A DNA stretch of 64,000 nucleotides, from the NCBI GenBank assembly GCA_947501935.1, contig CANMXU010000005.1:208862-272861 (forward strand), written 5' to 3'. Source of the DNA: an uncultured Alteromonadaceae bacterium. GTDB lineage: Bacteria; Pseudomonadota; Gammaproteobacteria; Enterobacterales; Alteromonadaceae. Under the pieces are notes generated by a model. It was not told the origin of the DNA. It did not search any database and saw only the letters and a list, made by a program, of their open reading frames with translations. The position numbers were made by a program, and so were the translations under genes. The number at the start of each line of letters is the position of its first letter. Position 1 is the first letter of the stretch. This document shows positions 45,445 to 54,998 of this stretch, one piece after another.

Positions 45445-47052
45445 TTATATATGATTACCTTTATCTATAAAGCTAGTTTCTTCTATCAAGAGCGCGTAAC
45501 TTTTATAGGCCATATCAGCTTTCAATATATGCTTAGCCAGCCAGTTATAGAGAAACATGGCAATTTTGTGATGCATGTCTAAGTCGTAGTCACTCAGCTT
45601 GTGTTGAAGTAACTCGAATTTCTCTCTTAATTCATTATGGCTATTAATGTGCTCGTTAGTTTCAGGATAATTAATTTGTCTTAGTAAGTTTTCTTCCGCT
45701 TCAAAATGTAAGTCAATATAAGAAGATAGATTATCAAAAGCGATTGTTGCCGCTTGCTTACCGTCTTGATTAAAAAAATCATTAGTCATAGAGAATAACA
45801 TTTTGTGCTGCTCATCAAGCACGGCATTGCCAACAGAATATTCGGGGATCCATTGAATATCATCTTTATCAGCATTCTTATGATGATGAATAATTTCAAT
45901 CGGGCTTTTTATTGCTTTATTGACACTTTTTAAAATTAAGCTTTTCTTTGAAGGCTTGATTAAATAACCACTGAGCCCTAAAGGGATCCAACGTTTTATA
46001 ATGGCCTTATCACGATGATGTGTATAAGCAATAACAGGAACTTTATTACCTTCTTTACGGAGAGTTTTTGTAATTTCAAGGCCATTTATGATCGGTAGAT
46101 CATAGGCAAGTAAAACAACATCAGGTGAAAAAGCGGCTATTTGGCTCAATGCCGCTTGGCCGTCATTCACTAGTAAATATTTGAATACTGTTTCTGAAAA
46201 TATTTCTTCAATCACGCGGGAAAATAAATCGGACGGCTCGGCGATTAATATTTTGTAACTTAGCGTTTCCCCTTTTTCAAGGCCTGAGCTTAATAATTCA
46301 GTATTAATCCCGTTGGTGTTTTTTTGTTTTGGTGCATGATATTGCTCAACATTTTTTTGGATAGCTTGATTGTTAATTTTCAAGGCAATTAACTGATCTA
46401 AAATCTCTTGAATATTTGCAGAAACATTATCGTTCATTTCTTCTAAAGAAAGACCAATAAGGTCTTGTATTACCGCTTTAGCCTTATCAGTATTAACTAC
46501 TTTTTCAGCTGCCGATAAAAGACCTGTTTCACATTTACCAATTTCATGTAAAAAGGATTTTTTCAACGCCACACCGTGCTCAATACAAGAAGCTAATTCA
46601 TCTTCGCCTTCAGCAACCAGTTGCGCTAAACTTTCATTTTTATGGCTTTCAATTATTTTTAATTCTTGCAGCAAAACTAATTTTAATCGGTGGGGTTCAT
46701 TCAAGGGATTAATAATAACGTAGTTATCAAAAAGACCATTTTCACAGGCTAAATAAGCACAAGATGTTTCCCGGTTGTTAATGAGTAAAATCGCGCTGTG
46801 CGGCGCGATGTTTTGTTCATACTCTTCAAGGTAATCAATGTATAGTTCGATAGTTTTTTTAACGCTATTTGACGATAACAACAATACCTTCGGCTTCATT
46901 TCCGTTATATCGTGCAACTTTTTAGTATTATATTTATAAGCTTGGAACTCAAGTTCTAGCTCCATAAGTTGTTGAATAGCCAATGAAACATTATCTCGGT
47001 CTTGATAAATCATAATCACATCAGGATGATTTTTTAGATTTACCGGCTTCAT
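45445..47052 (-). CDS. Degenerate receiver protein with C-terminal bacteriohemerythrin domain
   Basis: Cytoplasmic protein of 535 residues. The N-terminal part (about 8-125) resembles a receiver fold without its Asp (KPKVLLLSSNSVKK). A helical linker follows. A second, clear receiver fold (about 270-385) reads KILIAEPSDLF, DVVLLAYDLPIINGLE, VIAYTHH and GYLIKPSK: the switch Thr and Lys are kept, but the phosphoacceptor position is Ala316 and the acidic pair is reduced to Ala-Glu. The C-terminal hemerythrin domain (about 400-520) keeps diiron ligands: His416 in DEQHKML, then HFEAEENLL, HINSHNEL and HILKADMAY. It would bind O2 or sense iron/NO. The start overlaps the stop of the GGDEF-EAL gene by 1 bp, so it probably tunes or reports to that enzyme. 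Confidence 0.85.
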   Translation of the reverse strand: MKPVNLKNHPDVIMIYQDRDNVSLAIQQLMELELEFQAYKYNTKKLHDITEMKPKVLLLSSNSVKKTIELYIDYLEEYEQNIAPHSAILLINNRETSCAYLACENGLFDNYVIINPLNEPHRLKLVLLQELKIIESHKNESLAQLVAEGEDELASCIEHGVALKKSFLHEIGKCETGLLSAAEKVVNTDKAKAVIQDLIGLSLEEMNDNVSANIQEILDQLIALKINNQAIQKNVEQYHAPKQKNTNGINTELLSSGLEKGETLSYKILIAEPSDLFSRVIEEIFSETVFKYLLVNDGQAALSQIAAFSPDVVLLAYDLPIINGLEITKTLRKEGNKVPVIAYTHHRDKAIIKRWIPLGLSGYLIKPSKKSLILKSVNKAIKSPIEIIHHHKNADKDDIQWIPEYSVGNAVLDEQHKMLFSMTNDFFNQDGKQAATIAFDNLSSYIDLHFEAEENLLRQINYPETNEHINSHNELREKFELLQHKLSDYDLDMHHKIAMFLYNWLAKHILKADMAYKSYALLIEETSFIDKGNHI

Positions 47053-49106
47053 TAAAGCTCCTCATTAACAATAGTGCGATGTAACTGCCCATGTTTTAGC
47101 TTATGTTCTTTAAGCCATACTTCAAAGTCTTGTGCTCTTAACGGCTTACTATAAAGGTAGCCTTGGTGGTTATAACAACCCAAAGCATTTAATTTTTCCG
47201 CCTGTCTTTGTGTTTCAATTCCTTCAGCGATAAGGTCAAACTTAAACGTTTTTGATAATAATATAATGGCTTTAAGTATTGCGACATCCTTCTTTGAATG
47301 AACAATATGGTCGATAAAACACTTATCTATTTTTACATTATCTATAGGAAGCCGCTGTAAGCGTTCAAGTGAGGAATATCCGGTACCAAAGTCATCAATG
47401 GCAATGTGCATGCCTAGACTTCTTATTGCCAACAGGGTTGGGCTGAGATGGGTATTATCTTCTGAGAACAATGATTCCGTTACTTCTAGCTCAATGGCAT
47501 TAGCGGGGATCATTTCCTCAGCCAATAGCTCTTGCACCTGAGCAACAAGGTCGTTGCGATCAAACTGACGTATTGAGACATTAATTGCCATAATCCCCGT
47601 AAATACATTGCTTAACCGCCATTGTCTTAATTGTTTGAATGCTGTTTTCAAAACAAAATGACCTAGCTCTTTAATTGTGCCATTAGCTTCGGCAATAGGA
47701 ATAAATAAAGCTGGGGAAATAATACCTTGCTCAGGATGAATCCACCGGAGCAAACATTCAACTCCATAAACCTCATTCGTTTGGCTATTTATTTGTGGTT
47801 GATACCAAAGCTCAAAATGTTGATTTTTAATGGCTTGAGAAATTTCTTGCTCAAGCTCTAAACGGTGCATTATTGTGGTTTTTTCTCGAGCATCAAAAAG
47901 CGTATAGTTATTACCGCCCGACTCTTTCACTTTCGACATGGCGACATCAGCAAATGAAATTAATTCCCTGACACTGTTTGAGTCTGCGGGGAATTGGCTT
48001 ACCCCAATACTAATGGTTATTTTAAACTCGCCAAATTTGGTTTGAAAAGGTTGGTCAAAAAGTGACAATATCTGCAAACAAATATTATCCAAATTATTTA
48101 GCGCCTTTTCTCCTTCAAGCACAACAATAAATTCATCACCACCTATTCGGGCTAGTAAGTCATTATCTCTTAATTTGGCTTCAAAGCGCAGTGCGACACT
48201 CTTTAAAAGTTCATCGCCTGCTTCATGACTTAACGAGTCGTTAATTAACTTAAAACGGTCTAGGTCACAAAAAAGCACCGCGAAATTAACTGCACTTTTT
48301 GAATGAAGTTCACATAAGTGGCTGAGTCGTTCAAATAATAGGTGCCGATTAGGTAAATTGGTGAGTGAGTCGTGATAGGCTTGAAAATGTTTTTCTTCTT
48401 CCGATTTTTTCAATGCGGTAATATCAGAAAATTGGCAAATATAGTTGGTTATAAGCTCATCATCATTACGAATACTAGAAATATTTAGCCACTCGGGATA
48501 AATTTCACCACTTTTTCGTCGATTCCAAATTTCACCTTGCCAGCTACCTTCATTAACCAGCTTTTGCCAAAACTGTTTATAAAAGTATTTATCTTGTTTT
48601 CCTGATTTTAAAATAGATAGGTTTTTCCCTATCACCTCGGCATGAGCATAACCGGTAATTGTACAAAAACTCTTATTAACATTTTGGATAAAACCATAAT
48701 TATCAGCGACAACAATAGCTTCATTTGAGTTATCAAATATTTGTTCAATAATAGACAAGTTTGATTGTGCCAGAGAAGCGTCAGTTACGTTTTTAATCAT
48801 TAAGGTAAAGAGGTTATTGCCTTCTTGCTGAAGAGGGAATAAACAAACTTCTACTGGGAAATTTTCGCCATTGCAATGCTTTAACGTGGTGTGATAATGC
48901 TCAAATTTCGAATCAATGCCAGTTGCTTTTATTCGCTTTGCTGAAAGCGAGTCAACTTTAGCTATCGACTCACCCAATAAGTCAGACTCTTTAAAGCCTG
49001 TCATAATTAAAAAGTACTGGTTAACTTCAACAAAAGCACCCTGAGTATTTATTGTTATAACACCCGTATTCGATGTATTTTGAAAGAGTTCCTTATTAAT
49101 AACCAT
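47052..49106 (-). CDS. PAS-PAS-GGDEF-EAL cyclic-di-GMP enzyme
   Basis: Soluble signalling protein of 684 residues. PAS 1 (about 5-115) and PAS 2 (about 125-240, with NKSFCTITGYAHAEVIGKN and a PAC-like tail) precede a GGDEF domain (about 255-410) with intact GGDEF at residues 322-326, and an EAL domain (about 425-675). The EAL signature reads ECL (E450-C451-L452 in GVECLLRW). The metal-binding residues around it are kept: NVSIRQF, ELEVTESLF, IDDFGTGYSSLERL, KIDKCFID and AEGIET. Both synthesis and hydrolysis of c-di-GMP are thus possible. I chose the ATG at 49106 because GTAGGTAAG precedes it; the frame could also open at a GTG at 49139. It is the first gene of a two-gene operon with the hemerythrin protein. 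Confidence 0.92.
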   Translation of the reverse strand: MVINKELFQNTSNTGVITINTQGAFVEVNQYFLIMTGFKESDLLGESIAKVDSLSAKRIKATGIDSKFEHYHTTLKHCNGENFPVEVCLFPLQQEGNNLFTLMIKNVTDASLAQSNLSIIEQIFDNSNEAIVVADNYGFIQNVNKSFCTITGYAHAEVIGKNLSILKSGKQDKYFYKQFWQKLVNEGSWQGEIWNRRKSGEIYPEWLNISSIRNDDELITNYICQFSDITALKKSEEEKHFQAYHDSLTNLPNRHLLFERLSHLCELHSKSAVNFAVLFCDLDRFKLINDSLSHEAGDELLKSVALRFEAKLRDNDLLARIGGDEFIVVLEGEKALNNLDNICLQILSLFDQPFQTKFGEFKITISIGVSQFPADSNSVRELISFADVAMSKVKESGGNNYTLFDAREKTTIMHRLELEQEISQAIKNQHFELWYQPQINSQTNEVYGVECLLRWIHPEQGIISPALFIPIAEANGTIKELGHFVLKTAFKQLRQWRLSNVFTGIMAINVSIRQFDRNDLVAQVQELLAEEMIPANAIELEVTESLFSEDNTHLSPTLLAIRSLGMHIAIDDFGTGYSSLERLQRLPIDNVKIDKCFIDHIVHSKKDVAILKAIILLSKTFKFDLIAEGIETQRQAEKLNALGCYNHQGYLYSKPLRAQDFEVWLKEHKLKHGQLHRTIVNEEL

Positions 49107-49139
49107 CTTACCTACTTCACTGTAATGTCTCAAAATCAC

Positions 49140-49493
49140 ACGGATATTTACTACTATTCACGGAGAGTGATAAATTTAATGAGCTAATTCCATGATAAAA
49201 ATGTTGAATAATCGTGTATCGAATAAATTATTTAGCAGCCAAAATATGAACGCCTACTTCAAATAACAACAACTGTATTTGATTTTTAAGTATTGACCTA
49301 AATGCAATAAAATACAATTTTAGACAGTCACTTTAAAGGAATGAAAGTTTAATAAAATGTTAAAGAAAACAGACCAATGTAAAGCTTTTTGTTGCGAGGT
49401 AAAGTAGTTAATAACTTCTTCTAAAACAGAATTCTACATTAATCACTTAGGCAGGTTTTAAAGGATTCAACAAAGAAAAATAACAGAGCCTTT
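49140..49493. other. Intergenic region, nothing seen
   Basis: 354 bp of AT-rich DNA between the GGDEF-EAL gene start and the end of the solute-binding-like gene. It must include the promoter of the two-gene c-di-GMP operon. I see no strong hairpin or repeat. Confidence 0.5.
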
Positions 49494-50291
49494 TCAAGGT
49501 TTAACAAGCATATAACGCTGAAATATATCAGCATAACGACCATCTGCTTTCATCTTTTTTAGCTGCTTAACAAAGTCATTTTTTGTTTTGCTATGACTAA
49601 ATAAAAATCCATTAGGGTTTTCGCCAAATAAAGGAAAGCGCTCGATATCGTTTATATCAATAACGACAAGCCCTTCTTCGATTAAAGCTTTGAAATAATA
49701 TTCAAAAATTTGATGATCCAATTGAATCACTTCAACTCGCCCTAATAACAACATTTTCACTTGCGACTTTTGATCAAAGGTTTCTCGATAAAATGGGTTT
49801 TTTTCAGCCATTTCACGATATTCACTGCCTAATTGCGATTTAGCACCTTGCCAAGACAGCACACTATGACCAATTAACTGGTTGATTTTTGTAAAGTGAA
49901 AATTATGTTTCTTTAAGGTATAAGCATAGTTTTTATAGGCATAAACAATTCCAGAAAATGCCCCTTTTAAGTTTGAGTTAGTAATATTTTTCTGATTAAT
50001 ATCACAAACCACATCAACCACATGAGTTTGATATGACATAATTCTACGAGCATACGGAAAATAATACGCTTCAATTTCATAACCTAAAGGCTGCATAGCA
50101 TCATGCAAAATATCTAATAAAATACCCTTGTTTTTCTCTGGCATCACCCAAGGCGCTAGGGTATTTCCACAAGCAACTTTTAAAACTTGCTTAGAGTGGT
50201 TAGCCGCAAGACTAACTTGCGAAACAATGACACAGGAAAATATGCCAAAAGAAATCATTAATCTAAAAATGTTTCTGAAGGTGAAATTCAT
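49494..50291 (-). CDS. Periplasmic solute-binding-like protein (SBP family 3 type)
   Basis: Secreted protein of 265 residues. The signal peptide (about 1-30, FRLMISFGIFSCVIVSQVSL, ending AA) is followed by VLKVACGNTLAPWVMP and GILLDILHDAMQPLGYE, the usual opening of a family 3 solute-binding fold. Further in are DVVCDINQKN and, near the end, FVKQLKKMKADGRYADIF. There is no ABC permease or ATPase gene nearby, so a sensor or orphan role is more likely than transport. It lies upstream of the c-di-GMP operon on the same strand but 387 bp away. The ATG at 50291 is preferred; a GTG three codons earlier is possible and neither has a strong ribosome-binding site. Confidence 0.75.
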   Translation of the reverse strand: MNFTFRNIFRLMISFGIFSCVIVSQVSLAANHSKQVLKVACGNTLAPWVMPEKNKGILLDILHDAMQPLGYEIEAYYFPYARRIMSYQTHVVDVVCDINQKNITNSNLKGAFSGIVYAYKNYAYTLKKHNFHFTKINQLIGHSVLSWQGAKSQLGSEYREMAEKNPFYRETFDQKSQVKMLLLGRVEVIQLDHQIFEYYFKALIEEGLVVIDINDIERFPLFGENPNGFLFSHSKTKNDFVKQLKKMKADGRYADIFQRYMLVKP

Positions 50292-50463
50292 GTCGAGCAC
50301 TTGGAAAACGAATGGTATAAAAATTATAGCAACGACTAAATTATCTGCTGTAAAAGCCGAGAATATCCATTAGTTACCGCTTGCAACTTTGCTTTAATAA
50401 CTAAATTTTAAAGGTGGTTATTTAAATTTAAGTAGCTAAAACTGAGAGGTAATACATTACCCT

Positions 50464-50498
50464 AAAAAGAAAAACCCCAGCATTGCTGCTGGGGTTTA
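50464..50498 (-). terminator. Terminator of the RNase P RNA gene
   Basis: On the minus strand the 11-bp stem AAACCCCAGCA / TGCTGGGGTTT is followed by a T-rich run. It lies about 10 bp after the mature RNA 3' end. Confidence 0.93.
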
Positions 50499-50506
50499 TT
50501 GAATAA

Positions 50507-50873
50507 GTGAGTTGACCGATAAGCCGGGTTTTGTCGAGGACAATCATTCGTCTAGGCCTTAAATCGCTTTAAGGCTCAAGCAACCTACCCGGTTTCAACG
50601 CGAGCCACGTCTAATGAAACCCTATTTGGTCTTGCTCCGGGTGGAGTTTACCCTGCAATTACTGTTACCAGCAATCCGGTGCGCTCTTACCGCACCCTTT
50701 CAGCCTTACCTGTGAAACTTTCGAAAAAGTAACCATCGGCGGTCTTCTCTCTGCTGCACTTGTCGTGGGCTTGCGCCCCCCAGGCGTTACCTGGCACCCT
50801 GCTCATTGGAGCCCGGACTTTCCTCCCCTCGCTAAATAAATTCAGCGAGCAGCGATTGTCTGGTCAACTCGGG
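50507..50873 (-). ncRNA. rnpB: RNase P RNA (M1 RNA, bacterial type A)
   Basis: The catalytic RNA of RNase P, which matures tRNA 5' ends. Read on the minus strand it begins near GAGTTGACCAGACAATCGC and ends CGGTTATCGG-like with CTTATCGGTCAACTC; the two ends pair as helix P1. The universally conserved blocks are present in order: GAGGGGAGGAAAGTCCGGGC, CAGGGTGCCAGGTAACGCC, GGGTGCGGTAAGAGCGCACC, GTAAACTCCACCCGGAGC and GACGAATGATTGTCC. Length (about 367 nt) and order match E. coli rnpB closely. End positions are within a few bases. A sigma-70-like promoter lies at 50878-50906 and a strong terminator follows. Confidence 0.97.
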
Positions 50874-50877
50874 CCGC

Positions 50878-50906
50878 ATTCTACCTGAACATTCTCTGCA
50901 CGCCAA
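50878..50906 (-). promoter_or_regulatory. Sigma-70 promoter of rnpB
   Basis: On the minus strand: -35 TTGGCG (50906-50901), 17-bp spacer, -10 TAGAAT (50883-50878). This places transcription start near 50871, at the RNA 5' end. Confidence 0.8.
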
Positions 50907-51106
50907 TGACTATCAGCTTAAAGTTAACAATGAATTGGTAAAATCACTTAAAAAGCAAATGTTCTCATTTAGTTTTTAATTACTTACAGCAAAAATATTC
51001 CTTAGTTTACGTATGGATATTTATCAAATATCTACCATAATCATTAGATGTAAACGATTCTTAACAAATTTAAATAATTAAATTCTCATTCAATAAAGAG
51101 ATAAAA

Positions 51107-53884
51107 ATGCTTAACTTCAAAAATTTAAACCTTAAAATTAAATTCACTTTGTTATTCATTATCATTGGCTTGTTGCCCGCCATTATCATCAGTATTATTT
51201 CAACCTCAAACAGCTCGGCTGATGTCACCAGTAAAGTTTACAACCAGCTGACTGCCATTAATCAAATCAAGAAAACGTCTATTGAAACCTACTTTCATGA
51301 GCGTGAAGGTGACATGGGGGTATTAGTTAATATTGCCGATACGCTACGAGCACAAGCTTTTTTAAAGTTATCAGCCGTAAACGATATTAAAAAATCGCAA
51401 TTAAAAGATTATTTAGCGAATAATAATGCCCAATTAAACTTACTAGCTTCGAGAAAATATGTTCACAATGCGATAAGAGAATTTAAAGGAAGTTTTAACA
51501 ATAAGCAGCGCTGGCGTAGTTTATTAGACAAGCATGATAAATCATTTAAAACACTACTGTCTTCTTTCGGCTGGTACGACTTTTTCCTCTTAAATACCCA
51601 AGGCGATATTATTTATTCTGTGACTAGAGAAAGTGATTTAGGGCAAAATTTAGCGAACGACTTAGCAGAAAGCTCTTTTTACCAAGCTTTTGAACGGGCA
51701 AAATTATCAGGTACCAACGACATTCATTTTGCTGATTTCAAGTCTTACGCACCAAGTAATAATGACCCAGCAGCATTTGCGGTAAAAGCCATTGAAACTA
51801 ATGGCACACGTTTAGGCTATATCGCTTTTCAACAACCTTTAGAAAAAATAAACAGCATTTTAGGCAACCGCACTGGCATGGGTGATACTGGCGAGTCTTA
51901 CTTAGTTGGTCAAGACTTATTAATGCGCTCTAATTCTTACCTAAATCCCACAGAGTTTTCCGTAATGGCGTCATTCGCCAATAATAATAAAGTAGTAACT
52001 GCTGCCAGTAAAAGTGCACTTAAAGGTGAGAAAAATACTGCGGTGATCTTAGACTATAACAATAATCCGGTAGTCAGTAGTTGGGACAATATAAATGTAG
52101 GAAATGGTATTCGCTGGGCGATTATTTCTGAGGTAGATGTTGCTGAAGCTTTTAATTCAAAAACAGCAAATGGCGATGAGTTCTACAAAAGTTATATTGA
52201 AAAGTATGGCTACTATGACCTATTTCTTATTGAGCCTGAAGGTTTAATTTTTTATACCGTAACCAAAGAAGCTGACTTTAATACCAACATTATTAACGGA
52301 AAATATGCCGACTCAAACTTAGGGGCCTTAATAAAAAAAATTAGCCAAACAAAAGAATATAGCATGGTTGATTTTGCCCCTTATGCACCAAGTAATGATG
52401 AACCTGCTGCTTTTATTGCACAACCGCTATTAAGTAGCGAAGGGCAAGTTGCCTTATATATTGCCCTACAACTACCGTTAGAAGGTATTCAAGCAATTAT
52501 GGAAGTGCGTGAGGGTATGGGCGAAACTGGTGAAAGTTATTTAGTAGGTGAAGACTTTAGAATGCGCAGCAATTCTTTTCTGGATAAAACCGGACATAGT
52601 GTCAAAGCGAGTTTTGCCGGCAGCATTGAAAAAAATGGTGTGAAAACCGCTGCCAGCCAGCAAGCTTTATCAGGCGTTAAAGGTACCGATATAATCACTG
52701 ACTATAACGGCAACCCAGTACTTTCTTCATTCAACCATATTGATTTTAAAGACTTTAAATGGGCAGTAATTTCAGAAATTGATGAACCGGAAGCCTTTGC
52801 CTCAATTCGCAGCAATACTATATTTATGATCTTAATTATGGCTGGTATTGCAATTATTGTTGCTATCGTTGGCTTAATAGTCGCGAAAAGAGTTGCAACA
52901 CCTATTATTGACGTTGCTAAAGTTGCTGAACACGTTGCCAATGGTGACTTAACGATAAAAGTAGATAAAACCTCGAATGATGAAGTTGGTCAATTACAAG
53001 AAGCCATCGCTAAAATGATCGGCAATTTGTCTGAAATGGTCAGTAATATTTCCAGTGTCGCAATACAACAAGCGTCTACATCAGAAGAGTTAGCCGCTAT
53101 AACCACACAAACCAGTGCCACCGTGGCTGAGCAACATGCAGTGTCAGAGCAGTTAGCTACAGCTATGCAGGAAATGGGCGCAACCGTTCAAGAAGTAGCA
53201 AGTAATACCACGATCACCTCAACTGCAGTGGAGGATATTTTAATACAAGTTAATGATGGCTCTGAAAAACTTACTCATACCTATGAAAATATTCTATCCA
53301 TGACCGAACAAATACAGCAATCAGAACAGAGTGTGCAAAAAGTAAGAACTGACTTTGAGCAAGTTGTTACCGTGTTAGATGTTATTAAAAGTATTGCCGA
53401 TCAAACCAACTTACTTGCTTTGAACGCGGCTATTGAAGCTGCCCGCGCTGGCGATCAAGGCAGAGGTTTCGCGGTAGTAGCTGATGAAGTTCGCCAACTT
53501 GCACAACGCACCCAAGATTCAACCCAAGAAATTGACTCAATGATCACCACCATCACCGCTGGAGCAAATTCATCAGTTGAAATAATGGCTAATAGCGTAA
53601 CTCAAGCCAGTGAAGTACAAGCTAATGCCAAAGAGGCCACCGAGCTTAATAATGTTATTAGTATTGAAATGAGAAATATTAGCGATTTAAGCACGCAAAT
53701 AGCAACCGCAGCTGAAGAGCAAGCCGTTGTGGTTGAGGAAATTTTACAGAACGTAGAAGTGTTAAATACCGGCGTTACCGAAACGAGTCAAGCAACTGAT
53801 AATATCGCTGAGTCGAGCGTTGAGCTCGCTCGTTTAGCAACTGAATTAGAAAAAGAAACCACCTTTTTCAAAGTATCAGGATAA
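51107..53884 (+). CDS. Methyl-accepting chemotaxis protein with duplicated Cache-like sensor
   Basis: Large chemoreceptor of 925 residues. TM1 is at about 10-32. The periplasmic part (about 35-570) contains a repeated unit of about 200 residues: copy one (about 155-350, [18 protein letters not shown] ... [11 protein letters not shown] ... MRSNSYL) and copy two (about 365-565, [19 protein letters not shown] ... [11 protein letters not shown] ... MRSNSFL). TM2 is at about 572-596, then HAMP (about 597-650) and the signalling coiled coil. The tip is intact at about 763 ([19 protein letters not shown], then [18 protein letters not shown]). It ends without a CheR-binding tail. The gene sits between rnpB and rsmI in an otherwise core block. 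The ligand is unknown. Confidence 0.93.
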   Translation: MLNFKNLNLKIKFTLLFIIIGLLPAIIISIISTSNSSADVTSKVYNQLTAINQIKKTSIETYFHEREGDMGVLVNIADTLRAQAFLKLSAVNDIKKSQLKDYLANNNAQLNLLASRKYVHNAIREFKGSFNNKQRWRSLLDKHDKSFKTLLSSFGWYDFFLLNTQGDIIYSVTRESDLGQNLANDLAESSFYQAFERAKLSGTNDIHFADFKSYAPSNNDPAAFAVKAIETNGTRLGYIAFQQPLEKINSILGNRTGMGDTGESYLVGQDLLMRSNSYLNPTEFSVMASFANNNKVVTAASKSALKGEKNTAVILDYNNNPVVSSWDNINVGNGIRWAIISEVDVAEAFNSKTANGDEFYKSYIEKYGYYDLFLIEPEGLIFYTVTKEADFNTNIINGKYADSNLGALIKKISQTKEYSMVDFAPYAPSNDEPAAFIAQPLLSSEGQVALYIALQLPLEGIQAIMEVREGMGETGESYLVGEDFRMRSNSFLDKTGHSVKASFAGSIEKNGVKTAASQQALSGVKGTDIITDYNGNPVLSSFNHIDFKDFKWAVISEIDEPEAFASIRSNTIFMILIMAGIAIIVAIVGLIVAKRVATPIIDVAKVAEHVANGDLTIKVDKTSNDEVGQLQEAIAKMIGNLSEMVSNISSVAIQQASTSEELAAITTQTSATVAEQHAVSEQLATAMQEMGATVQEVASNTTITSTAVEDILIQVNDGSEKLTHTYENILSMTEQIQQSEQSVQKVRTDFEQVVTVLDVIKSIADQTNLLALNAAIEAARAGDQGRGFAVVADEVRQLAQRTQDSTQEIDSMITTITAGANSSVEIMANSVTQASEVQANAKEATELNNVISIEMRNISDLSTQIATAAEEQAVVVEEILQNVEVLNTGVTETSQATDNIAESSVELARLATELEKETTFFKVSG

Positions 53885-53885
53885 G

Positions 53886-53908
53886 CAAAACCGCTCAAAT
53901 ATGAGCGG
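53886..53908 (-). terminator. Terminator of rsmI
   Basis: The stem CCGCTCA / TGAGCGG with a 4-base loop is followed on the minus strand by TTTT. It lies just after the rsmI stop codon and just after the chemoreceptor stop codon on the other strand, where it lacks a T run. Confidence 0.65.
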
Positions 53909-53950
53909 CGAATATTAAGTTAAAGCTATCAAATGTAAGCTAATCATAAG

Positions 53951-54799
53951 TTATGATTTTAACGATAAAGCGGTTTCATATAAGGTGTTTTTCTTAACAC
54001 CATATATTTTAGCCGCTATTGCACAGGCTTTTTTCGGCGGTAGCTCATCAACCAATAATTTTAACGTGGTTAAAATGTGCGGTAAAATGGCGTTAGGATC
54101 AACCTTATGCCCTTCAATAATCAACACCATTTCGCCTTTAAGCTGATTAGGATCTTCCTTAAGCCATAGCAAGAAGTTCGCTGCGGTATCAGAATGGATA
54201 GTTTCAAAGGTTTTAGTCAGCTCACGCGCAATCACTATATAGCGGTCACCACCAAGAGTTTCAACAATATCGGCAACGGTATCTATAGCGCGGCGCGGCG
54301 CGTCATAAAACACCATAGTACGGGTTTCATTAGCTAATTCTGTTAATGCGGCTTGGCGAGCGCCAGATTTTGACGGTAAAAAGCCCTCAAAAGAAAAGCG
54401 ATCGGTAGGTAACCCCGCCGCTGATAACGCAGCAATAGCTGCACATGCACCAGGAATAGGTGAAACTGTTAAACCTAAGCTACGGCAATGGCGCACTAAA
54501 TGAAAACCTGGGTCACTTATTAAAGGCGTACCAGCGTCAGAAACTAAAGCAATATTTTGACCTTGCTGTAAAAGCTCACCAATATAGTCTTGGCGCTGAC
54601 GCTCATTATGGTCATGCATCGACAAGGTTTTATTTTTAATTGAATAAGCACTCAGTAACTTTTGTGTGTGCCTAGTGTCTTCACAGGCGATAACATCAAC
54701 TTCAGCTAAAATATCTAAAGCACGTTGACTTATATCTTTAAGGTTGCCGATGGGTGTTGCAACTATGTATAAAGTTCCAGATCCAGCCTGTTCATGCAT
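53951..54799 (-). CDS. rsmI: 16S rRNA (cytidine-1402 2'-O)-methyltransferase
   Basis: SAM-dependent methyltransferase of 282 residues that modifies C1402 in the ribosomal decoding centre. The SAM-binding tetrapyrrole-methylase fold is clear: GTLYIVATPIGNLKDISQRA at the start, then ACEDTRHTQKLL, VSDAGTPLISDPG, PIPGACAAIAALSAAGLP, FEGFLPSK and FYDAPRR, with ELTKTFETI later. This is typical RsmI, and the length is normal. It is divergent from lpoA, 199 bp apart, as in enterobacteria. The start ATG at 54799 is followed by HEQAGSG; initiation a few codons downstream cannot be excluded. Confidence 0.95.
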   Translation of the reverse strand: MHEQAGSGTLYIVATPIGNLKDISQRALDILAEVDVIACEDTRHTQKLLSAYSIKNKTLSMHDHNERQRQDYIGELLQQGQNIALVSDAGTPLISDPGFHLVRHCRSLGLTVSPIPGACAAIAALSAAGLPTDRFSFEGFLPSKSGARQAALTELANETRTMVFYDAPRRAIDTVADIVETLGGDRYIVIARELTKTFETIHSDTAANFLLWLKEDPNQLKGEMVLIIEGHKVDPNAILPHILTTLKLLVDELPPKKACAIAAKIYGVKKNTLYETALSLKS

Positions 54800-54998
54800 G
54801 TTAATTGTTCACTTAAGTTGAGACTAATTCAGATGAGGTTTATTATATACGCAATTATCTTCAAGACATAAGCAAACTGAGATAATTTCATTGGCTTATG
54901 CGATAAAATAAAGCTTTAAGTTGAAGTAGTCATCATTTAATTATTACCATGAGTATAAATCGGCGCTGAGTTAACTTATCGTCATAAATATCGCTTTA

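Noticed and set aside
53886..53908. Terminator for the large chemoreceptor on the plus strand
   Set aside because: The hairpin is followed by GCGAATATT on that strand, with no T run. It fits only as the leftward rsmI terminator.
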